A stretch of DNA of 29,598 nucleotides, taken from the IMG/VR virus record IMGVR_UViG_3300025071_000031, positions 1 to 29,598 of that record, one strand, 5' to 3'. This document shows, piece after piece, positions 1-8,894 of the stretch (positions are counted from its first letter, which is position 1; each line of letters begins with the position of its first letter). This stretch comes from a virus. Position numbers and translations under genes: made by a program. Below the pieces are notes generated by a model. It had not been told where the DNA came from, ran no database searches, and saw nothing but the letters and a program-made list of their open reading frames with translations.

Positions 1-907
1 TGTAAGTTGCTACGATGAAACCTGCTTCAATACCGGGAACACCCTTCACACCGGAGTATGTAGGGGTGATTCTCTTAGAGTCCATGAATCGCTGTTGGGA
101 TTGCAACAGTTGTTGAGTGCGCATAAGCGTATCATATCCTGTTAGCATAACCTTTGGATTACCACCGCGAGTCCAAATCTGTTGGAATAGACCATCAAGT
201 TGGTTTAGTGAAAGGTTTCGGTTAACGGATGTTCCGCTACCGTCGCCACCAATGTCACATTCTGCGCTGTGGAAAGCCTTGTCACCATTACGAGTAATTG
301 AATACATGTCGTGGTCAGCAAGAGTATCAACTGAACCGGACGCGATAGTGAGTTTAGAAGGGTCACTTGTCACTCGGTCAAGAGATTCAAAGTCGTTTCC
401 GGCGGCAGTAGTAACATCTTGAAGCATCATTTTGTTAACATGCTCAGCGTGGTGCTTACCCATCTCTTCTTTCAAGACTTGACGAACATCGCCCATTCCG
501 TCATCCTTGTCGGATAGGAACATGCTTACTTCGGACAAGTCAAAAGTGTGCGCGATGGTCTTAGGCTTAGCCGCGACATGTAGGAACTCCGGTCGTGAGG
601 TGTCCGGTAGCGTAGCGTTCTCAGCAAGACCGCCACCCTTCTCAAAGGATGCGCGTTCTGTGAGAATACGCCATCCGCTTCTTTCCCACGGTTTCTTCGG
701 TAGGATTGAAAACGCGTTAAACTCTTGGTTCAACTGTGACCAAACCTTGCGTCCGTAAACTGCTTGGTATGTTCCGGCGGTGGTTGACATCATCGGGCTG
801 TCTGCCTTCAAAATGTCTCCGCTTGAATAGGTATATCCTGTTTGTGCCGCGCCACCGTAGTAGTAGCGTTCCATGTCTTGAACTGTTCTTACATAATTTC
901 GTGCCAT
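1..907 (-). CDS. Major capsid protein, HK97 fold (3' part missing at window edge)
   Basis: This is my own translation of the minus strand from the ATG at 907; the frame stays open for 302 codons to the window edge, so the C-terminus is missing. The product begins MARNYVRTVQDMERYYYGG. It has the look of an HK97-type capsid protein: an early YQAVYGRKVW / NAFSILPKKPW segment, a GWRILTERASFEKGGG stretch typical of the N-arm to E-loop region, a P-domain helix (KEEMGKHHAEHVNKMM) and a later GGNPKVMLTGYDTL strand-helix. It would build the icosahedral shell. It lies 5 nt after the protease stop, with GGGAGTGA as ribosome site, in the standard portal-protease-capsid order. Whether it carries a cleaved N-terminal delta domain is not obvious, because the fold-like region starts early. 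The family call rests on pattern and context, not on a search. Confidence 0.88.
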   Translation of the reverse strand, partial: MARNYVRTVQDMERYYYGGAAQTGYTYSSGDILKADSPMMSTTAGTYQAVYGRKVWSQLNQEFNAFSILPKKPWERSGWRILTERASFEKGGGLAENATLPDTSRPEFLHVAAKPKTIAHTFDLSEVSMFLSDKDDGMGDVRQVLKEEMGKHHAEHVNKMMLQDVTTAAGNDFESLDRVTSDPSKLTIASGSVDTLADHDMYSITRNGDKAFHSAECDIGGDGSGTSVNRNLSLNQLDGLFQQIWTRGGNPKVMLTGYDTLMRTQQLLQSQQRFMDSKRITPTYSGVKGVPGIEAGFIVATY

Positions 908-912
908 ATATT

Positions 913-1785
913 TCACTCCCCCTTCAATGCTTTGTCAGCAAGTCGGTGAACATCGTCCCACGACATATTTGCCATCTCCGTAGTATCGGGAACAGAAATG
1001 GAGGTTGATGAAACGCTCTTTGTGAGTGTTTCTCCTCCGGTGTGTGCAACATTACTGATGCGTTGGTCAAGTGCAACAACAGCCTTTTGAAGTTCAAGAA
1101 GAGGTCGGCGGGAATCAAAGTTAGCCTTTGCCTTTTCGTTCTTCGCGATGGTCTGTTCTGCTGAAAGTCGGTCTGCAAAGTAGTTACCAAGAGAGCCTTT
1201 GAATTGTTGTTCAGTTGCCGCGGCCTTGTAAACTTCGTAAGCCGATTCAATATCGGATTGAGAAACATTGCCCGCGTTGAGGTAGTCTTGTTTAATGACA
1301 TTGGTGTTTCCTTTTCCGCCTTGTCCAAAGTCCATCTTTGGTCGCTTTGAGGATTCGCCTTCACCTGCGCCTTCAAGAGAACCTTGTCCGCGGTGGTCGT
1401 AGCCGGATTGCCCCGGTCCATATCCTTTGTTCACACTATCAAAATGAGCGCGAGCGTCAGCAATGTCATGTCCTTGACTCTTTGCTGTTGACTCAAGCCA
1501 TTGCAGATAGTCAGTTGTTATCATATCTTCTGCTTTTGCTGTCATGTCATCACCATACATCATATCCTCGTCTTCGTCGTCGTCGTCTTCGTCGTCGTCA
1601 AGTCCGGGGAGTTTAGGTTCTTTCTTCTCCTTCTTAGGAGGGAAAGGTGCGTCGTCTCCGCCATCGTCGCCCATCGGGAAACCTTTGTCGGAGTCTTCGT
1701 CTTTCTTTTTATCATCTTCTTCGTCGTCCAATTTCTTGGAGAGTCTTTCTAATACGGTTTGTAGTTCGCTCATTGGGTCAGTCAT
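913..1785 (-). CDS. Nested in-frame scaffold protein (internal start in protease gene)
   Basis: Codon 176 of the protease gene is an ATG preceded by AGGTGAT with three bases between (AGGTGAT-ACT-ATG). This matches the ribosome sites at the independent genes starting at 8725, 12876 and 22999, and is much better than the site in front of the full-length protease. It falls exactly at the border between the protease fold and the acidic tail. Translation from here would give a 290-aa acidic helical protein beginning MTDPMSELQTVLERL. Phage lambda C/Nu3 shows the same arrangement, where the scaffold is the in-frame C-terminal part of the protease gene. The site is directly visible; its use is inferred. 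Confidence 0.55.
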   Translation of the reverse strand: MTDPMSELQTVLERLSKKLDDEEDDKKKDEDSDKGFPMGDDGGDDAPFPPKKEKKEPKLPGLDDDEDDDDEDEDMMYGDDMTAKAEDMITTDYLQWLESTAKSQGHDIADARAHFDSVNKGYGPGQSGYDHRGQGSLEGAGEGESSKRPKMDFGQGGKGNTNVIKQDYLNAGNVSQSDIESAYEVYKAAATEQQFKGSLGNYFADRLSAEQTIAKNEKAKANFDSRRPLLELQKAVVALDQRISNVAHTGGETLTKSVSSTSISVPDTTEMANMSWDDVHRLADKALKGE

Positions 1786-2310
1786 AGTATCACCTGTGTC
1801 TTCCTTGAGAATACGAAACTGTGCTTCGGGGTTAATACCCTTCTCACAAATCGTGACCTCATGGAGTTCCATACGACGGATTTCACGGTAGTCACCGCGA
1901 GTCGCGTCGCTTTTGTTGACGCGCTCAAAGGCTTGACCGCCTATTGAGAACGACCGTAGGTTGCCCTTACGGATTTCGGATGCAACTTCGCGGGCCTTTT
2001 CAATGTCTCCGCGTAGTTGAATGACAACAAACATGCCGGTATCATCCACTTCGGATTTCCATACGCGACCGTTACTATCAGTGTAAGAAGGGATTACCGT
2101 TCCTACTTGAATGTTAGAGTGTGCAAGTTGCACATTGCGGAATGCTTCTGCTTTCATAAATCCGCCAAATGCGTCTTTCAATGCTCCGCGTGTGATAAGG
2201 TCGCCTTGCTTGTCAACCATCTCAACAGATGCATACCCTGCAACAACCAAATCATCTCCGAACCCCTTGAGGACAAGGGGAGTGGATTGAGCAGGTGCAA
2301 GAATTGCCAT
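913..2310 (-). CDS. Prohead protease fused to acidic scaffold-like domain
   Basis: Predicted 465 aa. Residues 1-170 match the HK97/S78 prohead maturation protease family: VAGYASVEMVDKQGDLI opens the fold, His64 lies in QLAHSNIQVG, Ser120/Ser122 in LRSFSIGG, and the acidic third position is near Glu148-Glu151 in MELHEVTI. The enzyme would cleave capsid and scaffold proteins in the prohead. Residues 176-465 are a long tail unlike the protease: a very acidic low-complexity stretch (about residues 195-255), then helical segments ending in MSWDDVHRLADKALKGE. That composition fits a scaffold (delta-like) domain. I chose the ATG at 2310; the frame extends one codon upstream to a TTG, and no convincing ribosome site is visible for either. 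A strong internal start at 1785 could make the tail alone. The capsid gene follows 5 nt later. Confidence 0.85.
   Translation of the reverse strand: MAILAPAQSTPLVLKGFGDDLVVAGYASVEMVDKQGDLITRGALKDAFGGFMKAEAFRNVQLAHSNIQVGTVIPSYTDSNGRVWKSEVDDTGMFVVIQLRGDIEKAREVASEIRKGNLRSFSIGGQAFERVNKSDATRGDYREIRRMELHEVTICEKGINPEAQFRILKEDTGDTMTDPMSELQTVLERLSKKLDDEEDDKKKDEDSDKGFPMGDDGGDDAPFPPKKEKKEPKLPGLDDDEDDDDEDEDMMYGDDMTAKAEDMITTDYLQWLESTAKSQGHDIADARAHFDSVNKGYGPGQSGYDHRGQGSLEGAGEGESSKRPKMDFGQGGKGNTNVIKQDYLNAGNVSQSDIESAYEVYKAAATEQQFKGSLGNYFADRLSAEQTIAKNEKAKANFDSRRPLLELQKAVVALDQRISNVAHTGGETLTKSVSSTSISVPDTTEMANMSWDDVHRLADKALKGE
1568..1599. repeat. Trinucleotide run encoding Asp/Glu tract
   Basis: Runs of TCG/TCT-type triplets on the plus strand (GAC/GAA/GAT on the coding strand) encode the Asp/Glu tract of the scaffold-like domain. 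The plus-strand Ser-rich frame here is only the shadow of this tract. Such a tract can expand or contract by slippage. Confidence 0.6.
1789..1795 (-). promoter_or_regulatory. Internal Shine-Dalgarno site for nested scaffold
   Basis: AGGTGAT on the minus strand, three bases before the in-frame ATG at 1785, inside the protease gene. It is complementary to the AUCACCU of the 16S rRNA 3' end and matches the sites used by neighbouring genes. Confidence 0.55.
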
Positions 2311-2337
2311 CAAAAATCGTCATGTTCTATTCGTATA

Positions 2338-5300
2338 TTAAACGCGCGGTTTAGTTATAGTGATGTTCCCGCGATTGTCCGTGGTGGCTTCTTCGCCTTC
2401 AGTGGTGCGAATACGCGTTGGTTTTTTGTTTGTTTCCGCGGGCTTTTCTTTGTATTCGCGAGAGGCAGGGTCAAAGTCCGGCAATGTGTCATCATTCATG
2501 TTGGTAGTTGGCCCTCGCGGGGACTCAACATCCGCATCTCCGTAATCAAGACCAAGACCTTGAACACCTGTGCTTGTAATTTTTTCTTTACTCAAGCGTT
2601 CAAGACTACGCTCAAGAACTTGGAGTCCGCGTTTGATAATCTCCTCTTCTTCGGATAATATCTGTTTGCGCTTCTTTGTGTGTCCCGCGGGAACTTCGGG
2701 TTCAACTTCTTTCTCCTCTTCGCGCTTGAGCAACACTGTCGCGATTGGTTGCCAATACGGGCGAACATCTTCGGCTAATTTGAACAGGTAATCATCGTCC
2801 CCCCACATACTCTTCTCGGCTTCAATCATCCACCCCTGCTCTTCTCTATTGATTTTGTAAATCACTTCATCGTGAAGTGACGGGAATATGATATGAAGTC
2901 GCCCTTTCTTGAGTCGCGCTTTATGAGGCACTTTTGAATCGTTCGTCATAATTGATAGCGACTCAACGCTATCTGCGGCTTGAGGGTGAGAGTCACGGTC
3001 AATACGCGCGGAACGGATTGTAAACACAGGGTATTCGGATTGATTGCATGAAACGCCTGTGCAGAATACACTTACATATTCTCCCTTGTCAAATCCTCTT
3101 GGTCCTTTCGCGCTTCCAATATCCATGTAATGTTGTCCTTCATACTCAACGGAGCGCGCACCATAGTGTTCGGGGTGCATAATTGGACCAACACCAATGC
3201 GATAAGTCGCACCTTTGCGGTCAAGAATGATTACATCAACTCTCTTCTCCTTACTCAAAAGAACCCACTTAGGGTGTCGTATCTCCCCTCTCATGTAAGT
3301 TGTTGATGCGTCGCGCAACAAAATATCACTTGGGGATTCGTCGCGCAAAAGTGAAACTGCTTCTGCTAAACCTGTATCGTCTGCGCGTTTGGTGTTGTAG
3401 GGTTCGGGCATTTTGATATGCACCGAAGATTCAAAGTGTGCGCGTAAATGCCTCACTCGGTCTTTAGCGGGCATATTATGTGTTTTCTCATCTGCCGCCT
3501 CAAGCAAGTCAATGAAATACAACATGTCATCGCCGATGACAGCGTGAACAACGAAGTCTTTGTCGTTCACTTTACCCATCTCTTCTTGCATGTCGCTACT
3601 CAACTCAACCAATTTCATGTCCGCGTTGTATGCTTTAGTTTTCTTACCCTTCTTTTGAAGAATAATTGGTTCGCCTTTGGGTATGTGCGAGGCTATCCAA
3701 TCACCGCTGAATCCGCGTAAGTGTTTCAAATCACTAAGGTCAAAGATTCTATGCATTGATTTAATCGGTGTAGGTCGTCCATCATCTTTGATAATCAAAG
3801 TGTCATCTGTTACTCTATCCGCACACATTTGAAAATACTCGTTAGAACTGTTTGCCCCCGCGTCTAATGCGGCTTGACCCGATTGCATAGTGGTATTCAC
3901 ACCATCACCTGCTCGCTCTTGCTCTTGACTGACTTGTAACGGTTGCGTTTCATGAGGTTGATAAATTGTGTCATCATAATTATTCAGCCCTTCGTGCGCG
4001 TCTTTCAGCAAATCGGGGGAGACATACCCAACACTTGAAGGTGGTGCTTGGTGAAAGTGTGGTCTTTGAGGGTTGTCAAGCATCATCTGTGTTGGGTGTT
4101 GGTCGCGAATGGTGAACTGCGGATTGATGATTGTCCCCATTTGGTCTTTACTTGCTAAACAATCAGCGATTGCAGGGAGGGGTGCGCGTGAAGGATGACG
4201 ACCGCCAACCTCCACTTGAGTCAGTTCAGCAGGTGCGGCCTTGCTTTCACCTTTGATTTCAGTTGGTTTGGCTAAGTCCTCAAACACTTCGGCTAAACGC
4301 TTTGGTAATTTCTTAAACTTTCTTTGACCAAACGGCATAAAAGCGAATTGGTTGCGAAGATTTACACAATAAGGTGTGCCTTGCGTTTGTGATTTAATGT
4401 CTTTCAGCACAGCGTCAAGAGCCTTAATTTCAGTCTTTTGAGAGATATTTGCATTCTTTTTCATACCAACCTCGTATTGATGAACTCCCTCTCCACCACT
4501 CATCAACGGTGTGAATATCTTCTCACCGTCTTCGTTAAGCGAGGTGTGCATAGCGTCATGATTATGGTCGCCCATTCTGTTATCCACCATTTTATGCTCA
4601 ACAGGTTCACCACTTTCATTACCATGAGGTATGTATCGCGCGTATAATCTATTCATCAACTCTTCATTGCTGTTTTTGTCCTTACTAACGGCTTGCACTC
4701 TCTCCAATACCGCTTGCGCGATTTTGTATTCCTTTGTCAATTCGGGGTCTTGATTCCCAATCTTACCGTTGATAAACGCTTCAAAGACATGACCTCCTGT
4801 TGGTTTCTCACCTTTGGATTCTAACGGCGCGAAATGTTCGCGAGCATTAGGTAAGTCATCTGTTCCTATTTTGAATGTCATGCGCGGAACTGTATATTCA
4901 ACAATCTTTTTAATCGCGTCTTCGTCAACATAATCGCTTACTTTGATAGTTATAGGACCGCCCTCATCTCCCAATCCGCTAAGATGACCATGTTCAAGAA
5001 ACTCTCTCCTCTCTTCGGGACTTTTGTTTCTCATGAAGCGTTCGCTGATGTTGTAAGCAACTGTGAGATTTGCATGTGTTTGGTTGTTTTCGCGCGCTGT
5101 CCCTGTCTTAAATGCGCTCGGTCGTATGTTCTCAATAAGTGGTTTGAATATGGTTTGATAGGCCAACTTTGTCGCGTTGTGCGTTTGTGTTGCGTGTTCC
5201 GTCTCATAATGCTGTTGCTCATGAGGAGTAGGAGTTGGATTGTGACCTATCGTTTTGTGCGAATAAGCCATTTGTTCGTGTAAACGCGAGGTGAGAATGT

Positions 5301-8300
5301 CAGCAATGTCCTCTTTACCGGCTTTCATCGCTTCACTTATCTGTTCTCTTAAGTTCCTACACGCGTAATCGTAATGTTGTTGTGGAGAAGGGCCGGTTTT
5401 GAAACTTTTAATCTCCTCATCGTCGTTGATGTATCGCCCATCAAGTTGCCCTTGACGCGCATCATAAAGAATCTCTTGTTGTAGTTTGGGCGACAATTTG
5501 GCAAATGGTGTTCCTTTCGCGTCAACATACCTAAGTTGAATGAACTCGCTTAATTCTCCGAACCCCGCGAGAGATTTGTCAGTCAACGGTTTCAATCTCA
5601 TTATACCACCTTTTGCGGTGTGAGCATCCATGCTTTTTTGGTATTGGTCGCTATCATAAACACCTATGCCGTAGTCTTCATACGGTTCATTCCCCAACAG
5701 TTCTGCCGCCATATCCGCATCGGGTCGCCCTAACACATCCTTATGGTCTTTAGATGTGAGAATTGATTTAGGGTTAGCCAATCTTTGTTTCCACTCTTCA
5801 TGGTGTTTCTCATCATGGACGGATGGATGGTGATGCGCGTTAGCGAAGAGAAGATTCTTTCTCGCTAACATTTCAAGCGTGTGTTGAACTGTCATATTGG
5901 TATTGTATGTGTGATGATAGGGTGTGCGCTTTTTGGTCGCATTTTCCAATTCTGTTAACATACCTTGACTATGAAATGTTCTCCCATCATTTTTCTTTTT
6001 AATCGCATTAAGCCTATGCGCTCTATCTCGCGACATAGGATGGTAACTGTAATTGTTGTCGGTTCGTCCTGTCTTTACTTCTGCCGATAGAATACCACCC
6101 ATAGGGAAGTCGGTGTTGTAAGGCAATAACGCGCCGAGAAAGTTCAAACCCGGAGCCGCGGGATAGAGAGTAGGAGAACCTTTGAGTGAGTGTTCCCACT
6201 CATCCTGTGATTCGTCTTCATCCAATATCTCTTCATCTTTATCTCCTTCGGCAAGGAATCTCAACTTCATCGCTTCGCGAGTTGATTGAGTTTGAGATTT
6301 ACCGTCGGGTCGGCTTGGGTATGCTTCAAGTTCAACGCGTTCACCGTTAGCCAACTTCTCTTCTGCCTGTTTGATAGCGTCTTGAGTTTCGCGATTTTCA
6401 TTCATCCATCGTCTCAAAGACTTGTTGTGTTCAATCCTTTCACCGCGGCTCATGTCATCCGTGTATTGCCAACTTTGAGTAAGAGGCTTGTTACCTTTCC
6501 AATTACCCCTCTTATCGGGAATGCCGCGAGTAGGGAATATCTTTGGGTCAACTTGTTTAGCGAAGTCGGTGAATAACACACCGGGCAAACCTTCGTGCAA
6601 CGCTTCTGCTATTTCATAAAACTCGCGCGAAAGAGAACCCATGCCGTTATTCAACCCATGAACCATTTCATCAAGACATGTGGCTTCATATTCCGGCTCT
6701 TGTGAAGGGTCAAAGTTGTGGTCTGTTAGTTTGTGAGTGTGATTGTAATGCTCAAGCATTCCGAAGTTCTCGGCTGTTGAGATTTGATGATTAACGCTCG
6801 CGACGATGTAATGTTGAGCGTCTTCTGCTTCTTCGGCTGTGATGATACCTAACTTCACCGCGTTGTCAAAGTCGGGTATCTTGGGGAGTTTACCTTTGTG
6901 TTTGATTTTCATTACATCGCGAACTTGCTGTGCCTTTGTTGCCCCAATAGCCTCTTCAACCATCTCGTCGTATCTGTCTTGGTCAATATCAATACCTTGA
7001 TTTTTCCAAGCAGAATCAACACTTTCGGGGTCTTTGATGAAGTTTGCGCGCCTTGCTTCAATGCTGTTTGGCCCTGCAACTCTCTCCCAACCATCCTCAC
7101 CAAAGTTCAGTTTCTTGAATGGGTCTTGAAACCCCTCCATTTTCATGTCGCTCGGTCGCCCCGCAACTGTCCCCGCATGAGAACTGCCGGGGAAACCGGA
7201 GTAAAGTTGGTGTAATGCTTTAGAGAAAAGTTTGAGATTGCGCGTCATGAATCCGCGTGGATGTTGCGCGCCCGGACCAAACGCTTCGTCAAGTAATGAG
7301 TCGTCAAAACTTTTAGTGGCGGTGTATGTCTTGTTACCTTTCTCGTCTGTCTTGCTTTGAGAACCGCCACCATTAGCGACCCACTCCATCACTTTTATTT
7401 GGTCGTCGTAATCAAGCATGGTTATCCCAAGCATGACAGGTAGTAAGCCCATCTCGCGATGACGGTTTTGCTTCACCATATGGCTTATGTCCCCGTAAAC
7501 GCATTGACCTGTATCTTGGTCATATAGGTCGCTTTCAAACAACTGCTCATGCGGAATGCCCTTCATCTCATACATTTTATGATGAAAGAACTCGCGCTCT
7601 CCCGGCGTTTCGGCTTGAGGAAAATGCTCTTTGTGATTCGTGCAATATCGCTTATACGCGGCCTCTCTCATCTTTTCATGTGTGACTCCCTCATCGCCCC
7701 ACGGACCGAGCATGAGGTTGCTCTTCGCAGACTTAGGCATGTGCTTTTCAGCCTCTAACATCTTCTCATCCAATTTACCTCTCCTACGATGATATAGGTC
7801 TTGAATCAAATTGAACGCTAATGGGGTGTTGGAGTGGAGATTCGCGTTAGCGGTTGGTCGGTTGAAGAAACCAAGTTTGGCGAGGTGATGCGCTTTATGC
7901 TTAGAAGGAACACCTTGCATCCTATCTTCGCTACTGTTCCCCCTCCAACGGAACATACGCTGATAGCATTTCTTCTTCACAGCAGGGTCTTCGCTTGATA
8001 GTTGACCATAAAGAACATCTTTCATTTTACGAGGGTGGCGAATACCCATTCCTGTTTGCGCACCGGCATGCCCTTCACGAAACATGCGTCGCCATGCCCT
8101 ATCGGACACGGTTCTGCGCTCACCATACGCGTCTTCATTTGCGGTAGCCGCGCCAATATCACCGTCTTGAGCAGTTCTTTCAATCTCAACCGCTTTACGC
8201 AAGTAGTCCTCTATCAAAGGGATGTATGGGGGAGACGCGTAACCGTAGTTCTCTAAATTAGTGTTGCTGAATAGAACATCAGCCGCTTCGTTCAAAGCGT

Positions 8301-8379
8301 CTCCTTTGTGAATGTATCTCGCTTGAATGTATTCATCCATCACGCGTTGGTGATAACGAAGTGCATTCTCTTTAGACAC
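2338..8379 (-). CDS. Giant virion-type protein with degenerate DNA-ligase-like C-terminal domain
   Basis: About 2013 aa, with no recognisable domain over most of its length. It is hydrophilic, rich in His, Gln, Asn and charged residues, with no membrane segments or signal peptide. The N-terminus carries KGDALNEAADVLF, which is repeated in the protein encoded at 14988-16763. At roughly residues 1550-1800 I see an ATP-dependent DNA ligase-like pattern: a motif I-like strand (EPIILQKKGKKTKAYN), a motif III-like DFVVHAVIGDDMLYFIDLL, a motif IV-V-like stretch (SDILLRDASTTYMRGE followed by HPKWVLLSKEKRVDVIILD), and an OB-fold-like DKGEYVSVFCTGVSC...FTIRSARIDRD. The KxDG lysine-aspartate pair and the motif IV EG are not conserved, so it is probably not an active ligase. 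A charged helix and disordered tail follow. The frame runs to a GTG at 8391, but GAGGTGGT sits 7 nt before the GTG at 8379, which I take as the start. It may be a virion-internal or injected protein, which I infer from size and context only. Confidence 0.85.
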   Translation of the reverse strand: MSKENALRYHQRVMDEYIQARYIHKGDALNEAADVLFSNTNLENYGYASPPYIPLIEDYLRKAVEIERTAQDGDIGAATANEDAYGERRTVSDRAWRRMFREGHAGAQTGMGIRHPRKMKDVLYGQLSSEDPAVKKKCYQRMFRWRGNSSEDRMQGVPSKHKAHHLAKLGFFNRPTANANLHSNTPLAFNLIQDLYHRRRGKLDEKMLEAEKHMPKSAKSNLMLGPWGDEGVTHEKMREAAYKRYCTNHKEHFPQAETPGEREFFHHKMYEMKGIPHEQLFESDLYDQDTGQCVYGDISHMVKQNRHREMGLLPVMLGITMLDYDDQIKVMEWVANGGGSQSKTDEKGNKTYTATKSFDDSLLDEAFGPGAQHPRGFMTRNLKLFSKALHQLYSGFPGSSHAGTVAGRPSDMKMEGFQDPFKKLNFGEDGWERVAGPNSIEARRANFIKDPESVDSAWKNQGIDIDQDRYDEMVEEAIGATKAQQVRDVMKIKHKGKLPKIPDFDNAVKLGIITAEEAEDAQHYIVASVNHQISTAENFGMLEHYNHTHKLTDHNFDPSQEPEYEATCLDEMVHGLNNGMGSLSREFYEIAEALHEGLPGVLFTDFAKQVDPKIFPTRGIPDKRGNWKGNKPLTQSWQYTDDMSRGERIEHNKSLRRWMNENRETQDAIKQAEEKLANGERVELEAYPSRPDGKSQTQSTREAMKLRFLAEGDKDEEILDEDESQDEWEHSLKGSPTLYPAAPGLNFLGALLPYNTDFPMGGILSAEVKTGRTDNNYSYHPMSRDRAHRLNAIKKKNDGRTFHSQGMLTELENATKKRTPYHHTYNTNMTVQHTLEMLARKNLLFANAHHHPSVHDEKHHEEWKQRLANPKSILTSKDHKDVLGRPDADMAAELLGNEPYEDYGIGVYDSDQYQKSMDAHTAKGGIMRLKPLTDKSLAGFGELSEFIQLRYVDAKGTPFAKLSPKLQQEILYDARQGQLDGRYINDDEEIKSFKTGPSPQQHYDYACRNLREQISEAMKAGKEDIADILTSRLHEQMAYSHKTIGHNPTPTPHEQQHYETEHATQTHNATKLAYQTIFKPLIENIRPSAFKTGTARENNQTHANLTVAYNISERFMRNKSPEERREFLEHGHLSGLGDEGGPITIKVSDYVDEDAIKKIVEYTVPRMTFKIGTDDLPNAREHFAPLESKGEKPTGGHVFEAFINGKIGNQDPELTKEYKIAQAVLERVQAVSKDKNSNEELMNRLYARYIPHGNESGEPVEHKMVDNRMGDHNHDAMHTSLNEDGEKIFTPLMSGGEGVHQYEVGMKKNANISQKTEIKALDAVLKDIKSQTQGTPYCVNLRNQFAFMPFGQRKFKKLPKRLAEVFEDLAKPTEIKGESKAAPAELTQVEVGGRHPSRAPLPAIADCLASKDQMGTIINPQFTIRDQHPTQMMLDNPQRPHFHQAPPSSVGYVSPDLLKDAHEGLNNYDDTIYQPHETQPLQVSQEQERAGDGVNTTMQSGQAALDAGANSSNEYFQMCADRVTDDTLIIKDDGRPTPIKSMHRIFDLSDLKHLRGFSGDWIASHIPKGEPIILQKKGKKTKAYNADMKLVELSSDMQEEMGKVNDKDFVVHAVIGDDMLYFIDLLEAADEKTHNMPAKDRVRHLRAHFESSVHIKMPEPYNTKRADDTGLAEAVSLLRDESPSDILLRDASTTYMRGEIRHPKWVLLSKEKRVDVIILDRKGATYRIGVGPIMHPEHYGARSVEYEGQHYMDIGSAKGPRGFDKGEYVSVFCTGVSCNQSEYPVFTIRSARIDRDSHPQAADSVESLSIMTNDSKVPHKARLKKGRLHIIFPSLHDEVIYKINREEQGWMIEAEKSMWGDDDYLFKLAEDVRPYWQPIATVLLKREEEKEVEPEVPAGHTKKRKQILSEEEEIIKRGLQVLERSLERLSKEKITSTGVQGLGLDYGDADVESPRGPTTNMNDDTLPDFDPASREYKEKPAETNKKPTRIRTTEGEEATTDNRGNITITKPRV

Positions 8380-8386
8380 ACAATCC

Positions 8387-8394
8387 ACCACCTC
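8387..8394 (-). promoter_or_regulatory. Ribosome site deciding the start of the giant protein
   Basis: GAGGTGGT on the minus strand, overlapping the TGA of the upstream gene and 7 nt before the GTG at 8379. The two earlier in-frame GTGs (8391, 8388) lie inside this site and cannot use it. Confidence 0.6.
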
Positions 8395-8725
8395 AGTAAT
8401 AATCCGTTATGGAGAATGCGCTTGGTGGACTCTTATCGGGGTCGCCACCTGCATTGTTTTCGTGTGCGGGCAACGCGTTGTCGTGAGGATTAGCATTCAT
8501 CAAAGTAACTTCTTCTTTCTTGGGTTCTGTTCGCTTCACATCTTCAACTTCGGCAAGGCGTTGATTGGTGTCAAAGTAGCCTGTCTTAACAGCCTCAACA
8601 CCTGTGACATTTTGAAACAAGTTTCCTACTTTCGTATCAAACTTATCTGCAACTACCTTCGCTTCTTTGAGAAGTGCTTCTAAATCCGGCGCGTTCTGCC
8701 CTGCTTCAACTTTCATTGGCTTCAT
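8393..8725 (-). CDS. Small protein of unknown function, capsid block
   Basis: 110 aa beginning MKPMKVEAGQN; not recognised. Residues 10-50 look helical with heptad-like hydrophobics (LEALLKEAKVVADKF). The rest is charged and probably disordered, ending in SAFSITDYY. The start is secure: GAGGTGATACA-ATG is one of the best ribosome sites in the window. It overlaps nothing, lies 4 nt after the 54-aa gene, and its stop overlaps the ribosome site of the giant gene, so the two are likely translated together. A minor structural or scaffold-associated protein is possible. Confidence 0.8.
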   Translation of the reverse strand: MKPMKVEAGQNAPDLEALLKEAKVVADKFDTKVGNLFQNVTGVEAVKTGYFDTNQRLAEVEDVKRTEPKKEEVTLMNANPHDNALPAHENNAGGDPDKSPPSAFSITDYY

Positions 8726-8729
8726 TGTA

Positions 8730-8894
8730 TCACCTCAAACTCCCACAAGTTGCACAAGCGGGGTGTCCGCACAAGTCATCGCCTTGTGGTTCACCTTGTT
8801 TTGGATTAGGATTACCTGTCGTCGTCATTTCATTTGCATAGCCATTACAGTTTTGCTGTTTAAGAATCATCATTGCCGCGTCTATTGGCTTCAT
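8730..8894 (-). CDS. 54-aa protein with N-terminal docking-like motif and C-terminal CxxHxxCxxC-type knuckle
   Basis: This gene falls below common ORF length cut-offs; I translated it by hand. The product starts MKPIDAAMMILKQQNCNGYA and ends with CGHPACATCGSLR, whose Cys/His spacing could bind one zinc. The first eleven residues resemble the N-terminus of the next gene upstream (KPADAAMLMKAL), so both may dock to the same partner. Its ATG overlaps the upstream TGA (ATGA), a sign of coupled translation. Function unknown. That it is real is supported by the overlap, the motif shared with its neighbour, and perfect packing between genes. Confidence 0.7.
   Translation of the reverse strand: MKPIDAAMMILKQQNCNGYANEMTTTGNPNPKQGEPQGDDLCGHPACATCGSLR

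Noticed and set aside
1544-1891. Ser-rich plus-strand frame
   Set aside because: Its serine run is the antisense image of the Asp/Glu tract in the protease/scaffold gene; no ribosome site and no independent signal.
3000-3720. Active DNA ligase
   Set aside because: The fold pattern is present but the motif I lysine-aspartate and motif IV Glu-Gly are not, so only a degenerate domain is claimed.
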